This document shows, in pieces, positions 25,495-34,696 of a stretch of 64,000 bases of DNA. Below the pieces are notes generated by a model. The model saw only the letters and a program-made list of their open reading frames with translations, ran no database searches and was not told where the DNA came from. The first letter of the stretch is position 1. Each line of letters starts with the position of its first letter. Made by a program: the position numbers and the translations under genes. The stretch comes from Vibrio ziniensis (GTDB lineage: Bacteria; Pseudomonadota; Gammaproteobacteria; Enterobacterales; Vibrionaceae). The DNA lies in NCBI RefSeq assembly GCF_011064285.1, contig NZ_CP049331.1, forward strand, positions 1,178,001-1,242,000, written 5' to 3'.

Positions 25495-26229
25495 ATGAAT
25501 CCTATTCTGTTTACCGCAGCTAAAGGTGCTGAGCGTGTCATGTTGGCTCAAGAAGTTAGAGCCAACAATATTGCACAAGTAAACACCGTTGGCTTTAAAG
25601 CGATTATGGAACACTCAACACCAATGAAACTTGATGGTTCAGGTTTTGAGTCTTCAACAACGACACGTACCAACTCTGCATCGAATAACTTTGCCCAAGG
25701 TACTGAAGTTCGTACTGATCGCGCTCTTGACGTGAAGATCAATGGTACAGGTTTCTTTGCTTTAGAAGGTAAGCAAGGTGAACCTGAAGAGCTATATACC
25801 CGTGCTGGTAACTTCAGTTTAACCTCAGAAGGCGAGCTGATGGTCGGCAACCGTCAAGTGTTATCTGACGGCGGTCCTATCGTTGTTCCTGAATATCAAG
25901 CAATCAATATTTCTGCTGATGGTGTGTTAAGCATCATTCCACCAGGTGGGGGGGCTGAAATGGAAGTTGCAGCGCTTAAGCTCGTTAATCCTGATTACTT
26001 TGATATGACACTAGATCGCTCAGGCCTATTTGTTGCCAAAAATGGCAATACATTAATGGCGGACCCAGATGTGTCGGTTCGTTCTGGATATTTGGAGTCG
26101 AGTAACGTTTCTAGTATCGATGAACTCGTTGGAATGATGTCTTTATCTCGCCAGTATGAGATGCAAGTTAAAGCAATGGCAACAGCATCAGACATTGACA
26201 AGATCGGCAACCAGTTGCTGAAAGCATAA
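25495..26229 (+). CDS. flgF: FlgF, rod protein
   Basis: A 244-residue proximal rod protein with start PILFTAAKGAERVMLAQEVRANNIAQVNT and end SSIDELVGMMSLSRQYEMQVKAM, both family blocks. It follows flgE by 2 bases and precedes flgG by 21 bases in the usual order. Confidence 0.95.
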   Translation: MNPILFTAAKGAERVMLAQEVRANNIAQVNTVGFKAIMEHSTPMKLDGSGFESSTTTRTNSASNNFAQGTEVRTDRALDVKINGTGFFALEGKQGEPEELYTRAGNFSLTSEGELMVGNRQVLSDGGPIVVPEYQAINISADGVLSIIPPGGGAEMEVAALKLVNPDYFDMTLDRSGLFVAKNGNTLMADPDVSVRSGYLESSNVSSIDELVGMMSLSRQYEMQVKAMATASDIDKIGNQLLKA

Positions 26230-26250
26230 TTAGAATTTAGTAGGTAGTTT

Positions 26251-27036
26251 ATGCACAGTGCATTAATGATTTCAAAAACCGGTATGGCAGCTCAAGATGC
26301 GAAGATGACTGCTATCTCGAACAACTTAGCGAACGTTAATACCGTCGGCTTCAAACGAGATCGCGTTCAATTTGAAGACCTGTTTTATGCAGTAGAAAAG
26401 CAAGCGGGCACAGGTACAGATGACCTCAACGTACATCCAACGGGTATCCAATTAGGTAACGGTGTACGCGTTGCTGGCACGGCTAAAGTGTTTACTCAAG
26501 GTAATATCAACAACACTTCGCAGCAATACGATCTAGCAATCATGGGTGATGGTTTCTTCCAAATCGAAGGTCCTGATGGTGAGATGCTTTACACACGTAA
26601 TGGTGAATTTCATGTGAACTCTGATGGTTCGATCGTGAACTCACAAGGCTATCTACTTCAACCAGAAATTACAGTTCCTGACGATGCGACATTAGTGTCG
26701 ATTGCTGAGGATGGCACGGTTACAGCCACTATTACTGGCGAAACAGAGCCGCAAAACTTAGGTGAAATTACTCTAGTTAAGTTTATGAACCCACAAGGTT
26801 TAACTGCGCTTGGTGGTAACTTGTTAGGTGAAACCGAAGCTTCTGGTGAAGCTATGGAACTTGCTGCGGGTACTGAAGGTGCGGGTTACATCAAACAGGG
26901 CGCTTTAGAAACATCAAATGTGCAAGTAGTTGAAGAGATGGTTGATATGATCTCTACCCAACGTGCGTACGAAATGAGCGCGAAGATGGTGAGTGCAGCA
27001 GATAACATGCTGCAATACCTAGCGAACCATACCTAA
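26251..27036 (+). CDS. flgG: FlgG, distal rod protein
   Basis: A 261-residue distal rod protein, length as in E. coli (260). The N-terminal SNNLANVNTVGFKRDRVQFEDL and C-terminal QVVEEMVDMISTQRAYEMSAKM are characteristic. The distal rod passes through the peptidoglycan and outer membrane rings made by the next two genes. Confidence 0.96.
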   Translation: MHSALMISKTGMAAQDAKMTAISNNLANVNTVGFKRDRVQFEDLFYAVEKQAGTGTDDLNVHPTGIQLGNGVRVAGTAKVFTQGNINNTSQQYDLAIMGDGFFQIEGPDGEMLYTRNGEFHVNSDGSIVNSQGYLLQPEITVPDDATLVSIAEDGTVTATITGETEPQNLGEITLVKFMNPQGLTALGGNLLGETEASGEAMELAAGTEGAGYIKQGALETSNVQVVEEMVDMISTQRAYEMSAKMVSAADNMLQYLANHT

Positions 27037-27040
27037 TTGA

Positions 27041-27748
27041 ATGGTTAGTTTTATGTGTTTAACAAACCTTGTAAGTATCGCTAAACGAGCAACCATCATT
27101 GGTTCGATTTTGTTATTGGTAGGTTGTGCGGGACGTGGCCAGGAATTCGTTCCACCAAAGCCGGATGACGAAGCCTATGCGCCCCCTGAATTGAACTACG
27201 AAGTTGAGCGGGTGAGCAAAGGTAGCCTTTACGCTGGCAATGCGTCTATGACGTTGTTCCAAGACCGTCGTGCATACCGCGTAGGTGATATCCTTACGGT
27301 TGTATTGGATGAGAAAACAGAATCAGGCAAGAGCGCGACAACGAAATATGGCAAAAGCTCTGGTGCTTCTTTAACCGCGCCACTTTTTGGTGGTAAGTCG
27401 TACGACAAGTTGTCCGCTTCAGTAGATGGTAGCCGTGACTTCAATGGTAGCGCTGCATCTAAACAGGGTAACAGTCTTAGTGGATCTATCACTGTAACGG
27501 TTTATCAAGTTCTTCCAAATGGCGTACTTCGTGTTCGTGGAGAAAAGTGGCTTAAGCTAAACCAAGGTGACGAGTTTATTCGCCTATCTGGCAATGTGCG
27601 CGCAAGTGATGTTGGCTCAGGCAATACCTTGTCTTCACAACGTATTGCCGATGCTCGTATTACCTATGCAGGTCGAGGCACCTTTGCCGATACGAATACC
27701 GCAGGTTGGTTAACGCAGTTCTTCAATTCTCCGTGGGTACCGTTTTAA
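27041..27748 (+). CDS. flgH: FlgH, L-ring lipoprotein
   Basis: A 235-residue outer membrane L-ring protein. The lipobox LLLVGC ends a signal peptide at Cys29. The mature part contains the family blocks LTVVLDEKTESGKSATTKYGK and LRVRGEKWLKLNQGDEFIRLSG. The stop overlaps the flgI start by one base (TAATG). Confidence 0.95.
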   Translation: MVSFMCLTNLVSIAKRATIIGSILLLVGCAGRGQEFVPPKPDDEAYAPPELNYEVERVSKGSLYAGNASMTLFQDRRAYRVGDILTVVLDEKTESGKSATTKYGKSSGASLTAPLFGGKSYDKLSASVDGSRDFNGSAASKQGNSLSGSITVTVYQVLPNGVLRVRGEKWLKLNQGDEFIRLSGNVRASDVGSGNTLSSQRIADARITYAGRGTFADTNTAGWLTQFFNSPWVPF

Positions 27749-28872
27749 TGAGACAAAGATTTGATTTCAAACACTACGTTTTGGCAGTGTTTGGCTGCTT
27801 GTTTTTTGGTAACGCAACAGCTGTGCCGATTAGCCATATCACGGATGTATACGGTGACCGAACTAACCAGTTAATCGGCTATGGTGTTGTGGTTGGTTTG
27901 GATGGCACTGGTGATAAATCACAGGTTAAATTCACACAACAATCAATCGTTAACATGGTTCAACAATTCGGTGTTCAATTAGAAGATGGATCTAAGCCAA
28001 AAACAAAAAACGTTGCTGCTGTAAGCGTGACCGCGGTAGTAAGTTCTCACAAAGGTCCAGGTCAAACACTGGATGTTACGGTTGCTTCGATCGGTGATGC
28101 AAAAAGCCTTCAAGGCGGTACGCTACTGATGACTGAGCTAAAAGGTGTGGATGGTAACGTCTACGCTGTTGCTCAAGGTCATCTAATCGTGGGTGGCTAC
28201 AAAGTGACTGCTAACGATGGCTCTAGCGTGACCAACAATACTCCAACTGCAGCACGCATCCCCAATGGTGCAACATTAGAACGTGCGGCGATTGGCGCTG
28301 AAGATGACGACCCAACACTGCATTTGCAACTGAAAAAGCCACATTACCAAACTGCTTTAAACATTTCTAAAGTGATCAACAAAACGTTTGGTCGAGGTGT
28401 AGCAAAGGCGATCAATAAGGGGTTAGTCGAAGTTGCTGCACCAAGCGATAGCGAAGACCGCATAATGTTTTTGTCTATGATTGAACAGTTAGATGTTAAC
28501 GAAGGTGAAGCGCTACCTAAAATTGTCTTCAATTCACGTACGGGTACTGTTGTTATCAGCAAAGGTGTGACGGTTAGCGAAGCGATTGTTTCCCAAGGCG
28601 GATTAACTGTTTCAATTCGCGAAGACCAACTGGTATCTCAGCCTAACTCTGCGGGTAGCTTCAATGCTCCAGGTCAAACTACGGTTGTGAATGACTCTAA
28701 TATTTCGATTAGCGAAGTAGACAATGGGGCCATGGTTTGGCCAGAAGGAACACAATTACAAGAGATCGTTGATGCAGTAAACCGAATTGGTGCTTCACCA
28801 ATGGTATTGATGCAAATTCTGCAGGCACTTGATGAAGTGGGTGCAATTAATGGTGAATTGGTGGTGATCTGA
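27748..28872 (+). CDS. flgI: FlgI, P-ring protein
   Basis: A 374-residue periplasmic P-ring protein. The start at 27748 is used because it overlaps the flgH stop and gives a proper signal peptide (RQRFDFKHYVLAVFGCLFFG, cleaved before VPISH). Diagnostic blocks are NQLIGYGVVVGLDGTGDK and GTVVISKGVTV. FlgA from this cluster would assist its assembly. Confidence 0.95.
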   Translation: MRQRFDFKHYVLAVFGCLFFGNATAVPISHITDVYGDRTNQLIGYGVVVGLDGTGDKSQVKFTQQSIVNMVQQFGVQLEDGSKPKTKNVAAVSVTAVVSSHKGPGQTLDVTVASIGDAKSLQGGTLLMTELKGVDGNVYAVAQGHLIVGGYKVTANDGSSVTNNTPTAARIPNGATLERAAIGAEDDDPTLHLQLKKPHYQTALNISKVINKTFGRGVAKAINKGLVEVAAPSDSEDRIMFLSMIEQLDVNEGEALPKIVFNSRTGTVVISKGVTVSEAIVSQGGLTVSIREDQLVSQPNSAGSFNAPGQTTVVNDSNISISEVDNGAMVWPEGTQLQEIVDAVNRIGASPMVLMQILQALDEVGAINGELVVI

Positions 28873-29453
28873 TGACTAATCCGATTACAGCAATTGAAAC
28901 TGCAAATGCATTGAATTCGGCAAACGTGGTTGAAAATATCGGTACAAATCCAAGACAAATGTCAGGTATTGCTGATTATTCTGTGTTGAATTCTGTTCCT
29001 GTTGTTCAGTCATTATCAAGTGATGCAAATCATGTTACTCGTACGGAACAACAAGTAATGACGTCGTCGTTAAACCAAAATATTGCGTCAATTTACGACG
29101 GAGCATTGCTTTCAACCGGTGATATTTCATCACTAAAATTTGACGATAATTCAGCCTTGCAATTCGATCCAACATCGTTGAACTCTCTGAAATATCACGA
29201 GGATGAAGATGGCGCATTGCGAGAAGTTGCAAAACAGTTTGAAGCTATTTTTGTTCAAGAAATGCTTAAGCGAATGAGAACGGCAACTGAAGCTCTGGGT
29301 GATGAAGAAAACCCACTATCAAATAACTCAAACGGGATGTTTCAAAGCCTATTAGATAATCAGATGGCTATCTCCGTGACTAAGAAAAGCTCATTTGGTC
29401 TTGCAGAACTGCTGTATCAGCAGTTATCAGGTCAATCTGCTAGGAGTGTATAA
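28872..29453 (+). CDS. flgJ: FlgJ, rod cap protein without muramidase domain
   Basis: A 193-residue FlgJ limited to the rod-scaffold domain. The family block is LREVAKQFEAIFVQEMLKRMR, then GMFQSLLDNQMAISVTKKSSFGLAELLYQQL. The C-terminal glucosaminidase/muramidase domain that makes classical FlgJ about 300-330 residues is missing. Another enzyme must open the cell wall for the rod, perhaps that of the polar system. It starts on the last base of the flgI stop. Confidence 0.93.
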   Translation: MTNPITAIETANALNSANVVENIGTNPRQMSGIADYSVLNSVPVVQSLSSDANHVTRTEQQVMTSSLNQNIASIYDGALLSTGDISSLKFDDNSALQFDPTSLNSLKYHEDEDGALREVAKQFEAIFVQEMLKRMRTATEALGDEENPLSNNSNGMFQSLLDNQMAISVTKKSSFGLAELLYQQLSGQSARSV

Positions 29454-29455
29454 CA

Positions 29456-30832
29456 ATGAGTATGTATAGCATTGGTTTGTCAGGTTTAATGGCTAATCAA
29501 ATCGCCATGAACGTGACTGCGCAAAATACTGCCAATATGACAGTAACTGGGTACACGCGAAAAACGGTTGAGCAAGCAACAGTTGTATATGGTGGTTCTG
29601 GGAACCATGGCGCTGGAGATGGAGTTACTGTTGCGAGTATTCGCCGTGTTTCTGATCAAGCTGCAATTAATCGTTTACGTCTTGCTGGACAAGAAATGCA
29701 GTATTCACAAACTTACATGGTTGGTATGCAAGGGCTAGAAAATATTCTAGGCATGGAAGGCTTGAATATTAGCACTGGATTTGATGAATTTTTTGCAGCT
29801 CTCGATGAGTCGACACTCAGCCCAGAGTCTGTGGTTTACCGTAATCAAATTCTTTCGGCAGCAAAAAACTTAGCGGCACGTTTCAATGGTTCTATGAGTC
29901 AAGTTGAAACGGAATTAAGTACTTTAATGCAATCGCAAAATCAGTCGATTGAAACCTTGAATACTCAATTGCAAAACATTGCAAAAATCAATGAACAGAT
30001 TCGAGCAGCTTCTGGTCAAGGGCAAGATATTTCTAGTTTGCAAGATGCTTTAGATCTCCAGCTAAATGAAATTTCTAAATCCGTTGGTGTCAGTGTTTTA
30101 ACCAATAGCGATGGCACAGTAGAGATAGCAACTAAATCTGGGCAGCCACTCGTTTCTGGAACCAATGTTGCGCAAATTTCGTTAGATTCATCTGTTGGTG
30201 GTGCATATAACACCGACCTTTTACTGACATTTAATGGCCAAACGGTGTCATTTAATAATCCGAAAGGTGGTGAGCTTGGAGCCATCGAAGATCTGGCGAC
30301 AGAACAATACCTTCCTATGATGGAAGACCTGAACAATATTGCGGCAGGTTTTGCTGATGCAGTAAATGCGTTGTTAACAGGTAATTCAGCAACAGATCTA
30401 AATGGTAATCCAGGTCAAGCATTGTTTAGCTACGATCCGAATAACCCGGCCAGTTCTTTGACTATTACGGGAATTACCGCTGAAGAGTTAGCGTTATCTG
30501 AAACAGGTAGTGTTGGCGATGGAGGTATTGCTTTAGCAATATCTGACTTTGCGAACCAGACCGTTACAATTGGTGGTGTTGATACCAACGTTTACGACGC
30601 TTACGCGAAAATCATAGGTTATGTTGGTGCTGCAACACAGCAAGCACAGAACAACTACAACACAGCTTCTATCACTATCAGTGAAGCGCAATCTGCACGA
30701 GATAGCATTAGTGCTGTTAGCTCGGATGAAGAGGCTGCGAATCTGCTGATGTATATGAATGCCTACCAAGCCAACATGAAGGTTATATCTACAGCTAGCC
30801 AAATGTTTGACACAGTCCTCAACTCATTTTAA
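29456..30832 (+). CDS. flgK: FlgK, hook-filament junction protein 1
   Basis: A 458-residue hook-associated protein. The N-terminal block (IGLSGLMANQIAMNVTAQNTANMTVTGYTRKTV) and the C-terminal block (SDEEAANLLMYMNAYQANMKVISTASQMF) are clear. It is shorter than E. coli FlgK (547), mainly in the surface domain. It forms the junction with FlgL between hook and filament. Confidence 0.93.
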   Translation: MSMYSIGLSGLMANQIAMNVTAQNTANMTVTGYTRKTVEQATVVYGGSGNHGAGDGVTVASIRRVSDQAAINRLRLAGQEMQYSQTYMVGMQGLENILGMEGLNISTGFDEFFAALDESTLSPESVVYRNQILSAAKNLAARFNGSMSQVETELSTLMQSQNQSIETLNTQLQNIAKINEQIRAASGQGQDISSLQDALDLQLNEISKSVGVSVLTNSDGTVEIATKSGQPLVSGTNVAQISLDSSVGGAYNTDLLLTFNGQTVSFNNPKGGELGAIEDLATEQYLPMMEDLNNIAAGFADAVNALLTGNSATDLNGNPGQALFSYDPNNPASSLTITGITAEELALSETGSVGDGGIALAISDFANQTVTIGGVDTNVYDAYAKIIGYVGAATQQAQNNYNTASITISEAQSARDSISAVSSDEEAANLLMYMNAYQANMKVISTASQMFDTVLNSF

Positions 30833-30841
30833 TAGGAGACA

Positions 30842-31750
30842 ATGATGCGTGTTTCTGATTCACAATTTTCTTCAATGATGACGCGAGCGATGATGAACTC
30901 AAACGTTGAGATCAACCGTGTTGCAGAACAAATTGCTACAGGCAATAAAATCAACAGCCTTTCAGATGACCCTGCAGGCTCGATGAAATTATTGAATTTA
31001 GACAAGACGATCTCTAGTGCAGAACAGTACTCTAGCAACATCGCGAACGTGCAATCAAAGTATACAGAATATGAAACTTACTTAATGTCCTTTAATGACT
31101 TAACGTTAGAAGTTCACGATCTGCTATTACAAGCTAATAACGGTACTATCAGTGAAGAATCAAGTGCGGGTATTATTGCTGAACTTGAATCTTTGAGACA
31201 GCAAGCTCTTGATACGTTGAATAAAAAGTCAGATGGCATTTATATCTTCTCCGGTACTGATGTGTATTCAGAATCTATTATTGTGGACGATTCGACAGAC
31301 CCTATGACGTACTCGTTTGGTGGCAATACGGACCATCGCAGTACCAAAATCAGCGAAGATGCTGCTATGACAAGTAATTTCACTGCAGATGAAGTATTGC
31401 AGGGTAGTCTAGATTTTTTCACTACGTTAGATGCCGCGATTGCTGAGCTTAAGAACCCAACTGACAACAAAAACAGTATTTTGGGAAATGCGATTGACAG
31501 TGCCGATGCTACTCAAAAAAGTATACTTAACACCGTCACTATTCTAGGTGCGAATTACAATTCTCTGGATCGTATGGCTGTGAACAATGACGATGTCGCA
31601 TTATATGCAGAGACGGTTAAGACTGACATCAATGCGTTAGATTACGCAGAAGCGTCAGTTCGCTTGACACAAAGTATGAATACGTTACAAGCCTCACAGT
31701 CAGTATTTGCTAACGTGATGGGTAGTTCATCACTGTTTGACCTGATTTAA
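30842..31750 (+). CDS. flgL: FlgL, hook-filament junction protein 3
   Basis: A 302-residue flagellin-like junction protein with RVSDSQFSSMMTRAMMNSN at the start, ATGNKINSLSDDPAGSMKL near residue 40 and a C-terminal coil (SVRLTQSMNTLQASQSVFANVM). Two successive ATG codons stand behind AGGAG, so the start may be 3 bases later. It is followed after 3 bases by the motY-like gene. Confidence 0.93.
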   Translation: MMRVSDSQFSSMMTRAMMNSNVEINRVAEQIATGNKINSLSDDPAGSMKLLNLDKTISSAEQYSSNIANVQSKYTEYETYLMSFNDLTLEVHDLLLQANNGTISEESSAGIIAELESLRQQALDTLNKKSDGIYIFSGTDVYSESIIVDDSTDPMTYSFGGNTDHRSTKISEDAAMTSNFTADEVLQGSLDFFTTLDAAIAELKNPTDNKNSILGNAIDSADATQKSILNTVTILGANYNSLDRMAVNNDDVALYAETVKTDINALDYAEASVRLTQSMNTLQASQSVFANVMGSSSLFDLI

Positions 31751-31753
31751 TTT

Positions 31754-32587
31754 ATGAAATATCGAATTTTAATAACGGCAGCGCTAACCAGCGCTGCTTT
31801 CGTCTCTTCTGCTGCAAACTATGTGGTTCCATTTGATGAAGTTCAATGGAACATTGTTAAGTTTGATGATGTATGCCAACTGACGGTCGATGATATTCAG
31901 TCCGGTGTCAACGCACGATTTGAAGTTGTGGCTGGCAACCCTTTAGCGTTGATTATTGGTGGTCGCAGCATTAACTCTTTTGCTAACAACATGGTTGTAG
32001 AGACTGAAGCACCTGTTTGGGGAAGTGGTAGTTACGAATCAACCATGGTGAATCAGTTTGAACGCAAGAAGACGTCAGCTCATGTCGTACAGGGCGTTGA
32101 GTTTATTTATCGAGATATCATGATGGGAGCTTGGTTAACCGTACGAGATGATTTTCATAGCGTTACATTCCCAACTGCTAATATGGGCGATGCCTTTGAA
32201 TCGTTCCAGATATGTACAACTGCTTTGCCACCTGTAGGTTTCCAAGAGGCGCAGACTACAGTATTTGAATTTAAGTCAGGTGCTTTAGCATTAACTAAGC
32301 AGCAAAGGCAGCAATTGGCTGAAATTAGTGAATTAGTAAAATTCGACAAGCGGATTAAGAAAGTTCTTATTAGCGGACATTCTGATAGTCATGGTGATAT
32401 GGCTACGAATCTAAGTATATCTAAACGTCGCGCAAACGATGTTGCTTACTGGATGATGTTAGCTGGCGTACCCGAACAAGTGATGGAAACTCGAGGACAC
32501 GGTTCTCGTTACCCAATCGCAACCAATAATACCGCTGAAGGACGAGATATGAATCGTCGCGTTGAAGTTGAACTGGTTAGAAAATAA
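31754..32587 (+). CDS. motY: MotY-like T-ring protein with OmpA domain
   Basis: A 277-residue exported protein with a signal peptide (KYRILITAALTSAAFVSSA). The N-terminal half fits MotY (VPFDEVQWN near the start, ...ICTTALPPVGF). The C-terminal half is an OmpA-like peptidoglycan-binding domain (VLISGHSDSHGDMATNLSISKRRANDVAYWM and GRDMNRRVEVELV). MotY forms the T ring that anchors stators in Vibrio motors and occurs in lateral systems. Its partner MotX is not in this window. Confidence 0.88.
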   Translation: MKYRILITAALTSAAFVSSAANYVVPFDEVQWNIVKFDDVCQLTVDDIQSGVNARFEVVAGNPLALIIGGRSINSFANNMVVETEAPVWGSGSYESTMVNQFERKKTSAHVVQGVEFIYRDIMMGAWLTVRDDFHSVTFPTANMGDAFESFQICTTALPPVGFQEAQTTVFEFKSGALALTKQQRQQLAEISELVKFDKRIKKVLISGHSDSHGDMATNLSISKRRANDVAYWMMLAGVPEQVMETRGHGSRYPIATNNTAEGRDMNRRVEVELVRK

Positions 32588-32631
32588 AAATTTGTACGCT
32601 TTTCAAACAGAAAGGTGAGAGGAGAAAAGTT

Positions 32632-32982
32632 TTGGAACTGACAGCCATAACTGGAATTGAACAATCAATGATCAATCGTCTGAACGAAAATCAGGCAATC
32701 ACTCAGAACCCATTAACTAAACTTGTCGAAATATCTGATAGTCGAGTAGGAATGTCCTCAAGCCTAGAGTTTGGCAGCACATTAAAAGGAATTTTTGATA
32801 CTGTTGACGCCCGCCAAAAAACAGCTGACGCAAAAATTACGGCAGTTGAACTAGGTCAAAGTGATGACCTTATTGGCGCGACAGTGGCTGCGCAGAAAGC
32901 GCAGCTTTCTTTTTCAGCATTAATGCAAGTTCGAAACAAGATGGTGACGAACTTTAATGACATCATCAAGATGTCGGTTTAG
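32632..32982 (+). CDS. fliE: FliE, rod/MS-ring junction protein (TTG start)
   Basis: A 116-residue protein that joins the MS ring to the rod. The C-terminal block LIGATVAAQKAQLSFSALMQVRNKMV is diagnostic. The start is TTG at 32632, backed by AGGAGAAAAG; the next ATG (32668) has no binding site. It leads the fliE-fliF-fliG group 44 bases after motY. Confidence 0.92.
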   Translation: MELTAITGIEQSMINRLNENQAITQNPLTKLVEISDSRVGMSSSLEFGSTLKGIFDTVDARQKTADAKITAVELGQSDDLIGATVAAQKAQLSFSALMQVRNKMVTNFNDIIKMSV

Positions 32983-33001
32983 TGGCGATAGGCGTTAATA
33001 T

Positions 33002-34696
33002 ATGGCAAATGAGAAAGGGGTTACAATTGTAGCTTCTAATGCATCGGACAAATTACAATCTGCCGTGGAGAGAGTAAAGTCGTTCTGGAGCAGCTCGCAA
33101 CGTAATGTTGTCATAATCACAATATTTTCAATGATTTCAGCTGCGATCATTGTCGTCATGTTATGGGCGTCTGCTCAAGAGTACCGCCCACTTTACAGTA
33201 CTTCATCAAATTATGACTCAAGTCAGGTACTGCAACTCTTAGATCAATCAGGGCTCAAATATGAGCTACATAGCGACAGCGGCCTAATTATGGTGCCAAG
33301 TAATGAAGTCGCTAAAACAAGGATGATTTTGGCTGCAAAAGGTCTAAAGCAGCAATTACCGAGTGGATTTGACACGCTAGCAAGCACTGACTCACTGGGT
33401 GAAAGCCAGTTTATGGAAACAGCTCGTTACCGTCATGCTTTAGAAGGTGAATTGGCACGTAGTATTGTTACTATGGAATCCATTGCCGTTGCTCGCGTGC
33501 ATTTAGCAATTCCTAAAGCTTCGTTGTTTAAGCGTAAAGACCAAGAGCAAGCTCGTGCTTCAGTTATGGTTCAACTTATTGAAGGTATGGATCTTAAACC
33601 TGGTCAAGTTGATTCAATTGTTAATTTAGTCTCTGGTGCGGTTATTGGTCTAAAAGCGGAAAACGTTCGAGTGGTTGATCAATATGGGCGTCTATTGTCT
33701 AAAGATACTTCTTTAGATGATCTCGCTGTCTCAACCAATCGCCAAACCGAATATCGCCGTAATATTGAAAAGCATTTGGTTTCTCAGGCATCTGATATGC
33801 TGACTCCAATTTTAGGCGCATCTAACTTCCGTGTTCAGGTTTCGGCGAAAGTGGATTTCTCCAAGCGTCAAGAAACAGAAGAAACTTACGGTGCTCCGGT
33901 TGTTCGTGCAGAAACGATGATGAGTGATGAGAACAATGGCAGCTTAGCTCTGGGAATTCCGGGAGCATTGAGTAACACGCCTCCTGTGTCTGATGAAGAT
34001 GTGAAAAATCAGCAACAGCAAACCAACAAGGCTAAAGCGAGTCGTAATGAATCGAAACGCGAGTACGCAGTAGGTGGCAAAGTTACTCACGTTCAACACC
34101 AACAAGGCGTGGTCGAGAAGCTTACTATCTCCGTGATCGTAAACGAAAGTATGGCGGGTGAAGCGGGGTGGTCAGAAGCTACTCTTGAGCGTATGCAGAA
34201 CGTAGTTCGTAGCGCTGTGGGTTATGAAGAAGAACGTGGCGATGCAATTTACGTCACTAGCTTCCCATTTGTTGCCTCAAATATGCCTGATGCAGAGCAC
34301 ATGTCTTGGTACAAAGACCAAGATGTACTTCAGCCGATCAAATACTTACTTGGTACTATCGTAGCAGCACTATTGATTGTTTTAGTTCTGAGACCATTGA
34401 CTCAATATCTAACTAAGACAGAAGACTCTGACTTGGAAGATACGGTTGAAGGGTTTGAAGCCAGTTCAACGGGTGATATGGCTGCTTTAGGTAGCAGTGG
34501 TATCGCGAGTTCCACTGGTGGTTTGGAGAATAAAATGGGCTCGCTTGCGCTTGATGCTGCAGGGATCAAAGCTATGGATGACAACTTGCCTGAGTCTGAC
34601 AGTCCGCTAGAAGTTCAGATTCAACATCTGAAGATGATCGCACAAAACGATCCGAAACGAGTGACTGAAATCCTTAGAACGTGGATGCATGCATGA
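33002..34696 (+). CDS. fliF: FliF, MS-ring protein
   Basis: A 564-residue MS-ring protein with two membrane helices: VVIITIFSMISAAIIVVMLW near residue 40 and IKYLLGTIVAALLIVLVL near 450. Family blocks include EYRPLYSTSS, LEGELARSIVTMESIAVARVHLAIPKASLF and VQVSAKVDFSKRQETEETYG. The cytoplasmic tail (MIAQNDPKRVTEILRTWM) is the FliG-binding segment. The stop overlaps the fliG start (ATGA). Confidence 0.96.
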   Translation: MANEKGVTIVASNASDKLQSAVERVKSFWSSSQRNVVIITIFSMISAAIIVVMLWASAQEYRPLYSTSSNYDSSQVLQLLDQSGLKYELHSDSGLIMVPSNEVAKTRMILAAKGLKQQLPSGFDTLASTDSLGESQFMETARYRHALEGELARSIVTMESIAVARVHLAIPKASLFKRKDQEQARASVMVQLIEGMDLKPGQVDSIVNLVSGAVIGLKAENVRVVDQYGRLLSKDTSLDDLAVSTNRQTEYRRNIEKHLVSQASDMLTPILGASNFRVQVSAKVDFSKRQETEETYGAPVVRAETMMSDENNGSLALGIPGALSNTPPVSDEDVKNQQQQTNKAKASRNESKREYAVGGKVTHVQHQQGVVEKLTISVIVNESMAGEAGWSEATLERMQNVVRSAVGYEEERGDAIYVTSFPFVASNMPDAEHMSWYKDQDVLQPIKYLLGTIVAALLIVLVLRPLTQYLTKTEDSDLEDTVEGFEASSTGDMAALGSSGIASSTGGLENKMGSLALDAAGIKAMDDNLPESDSPLEVQIQHLKMIAQNDPKRVTEILRTWMHA

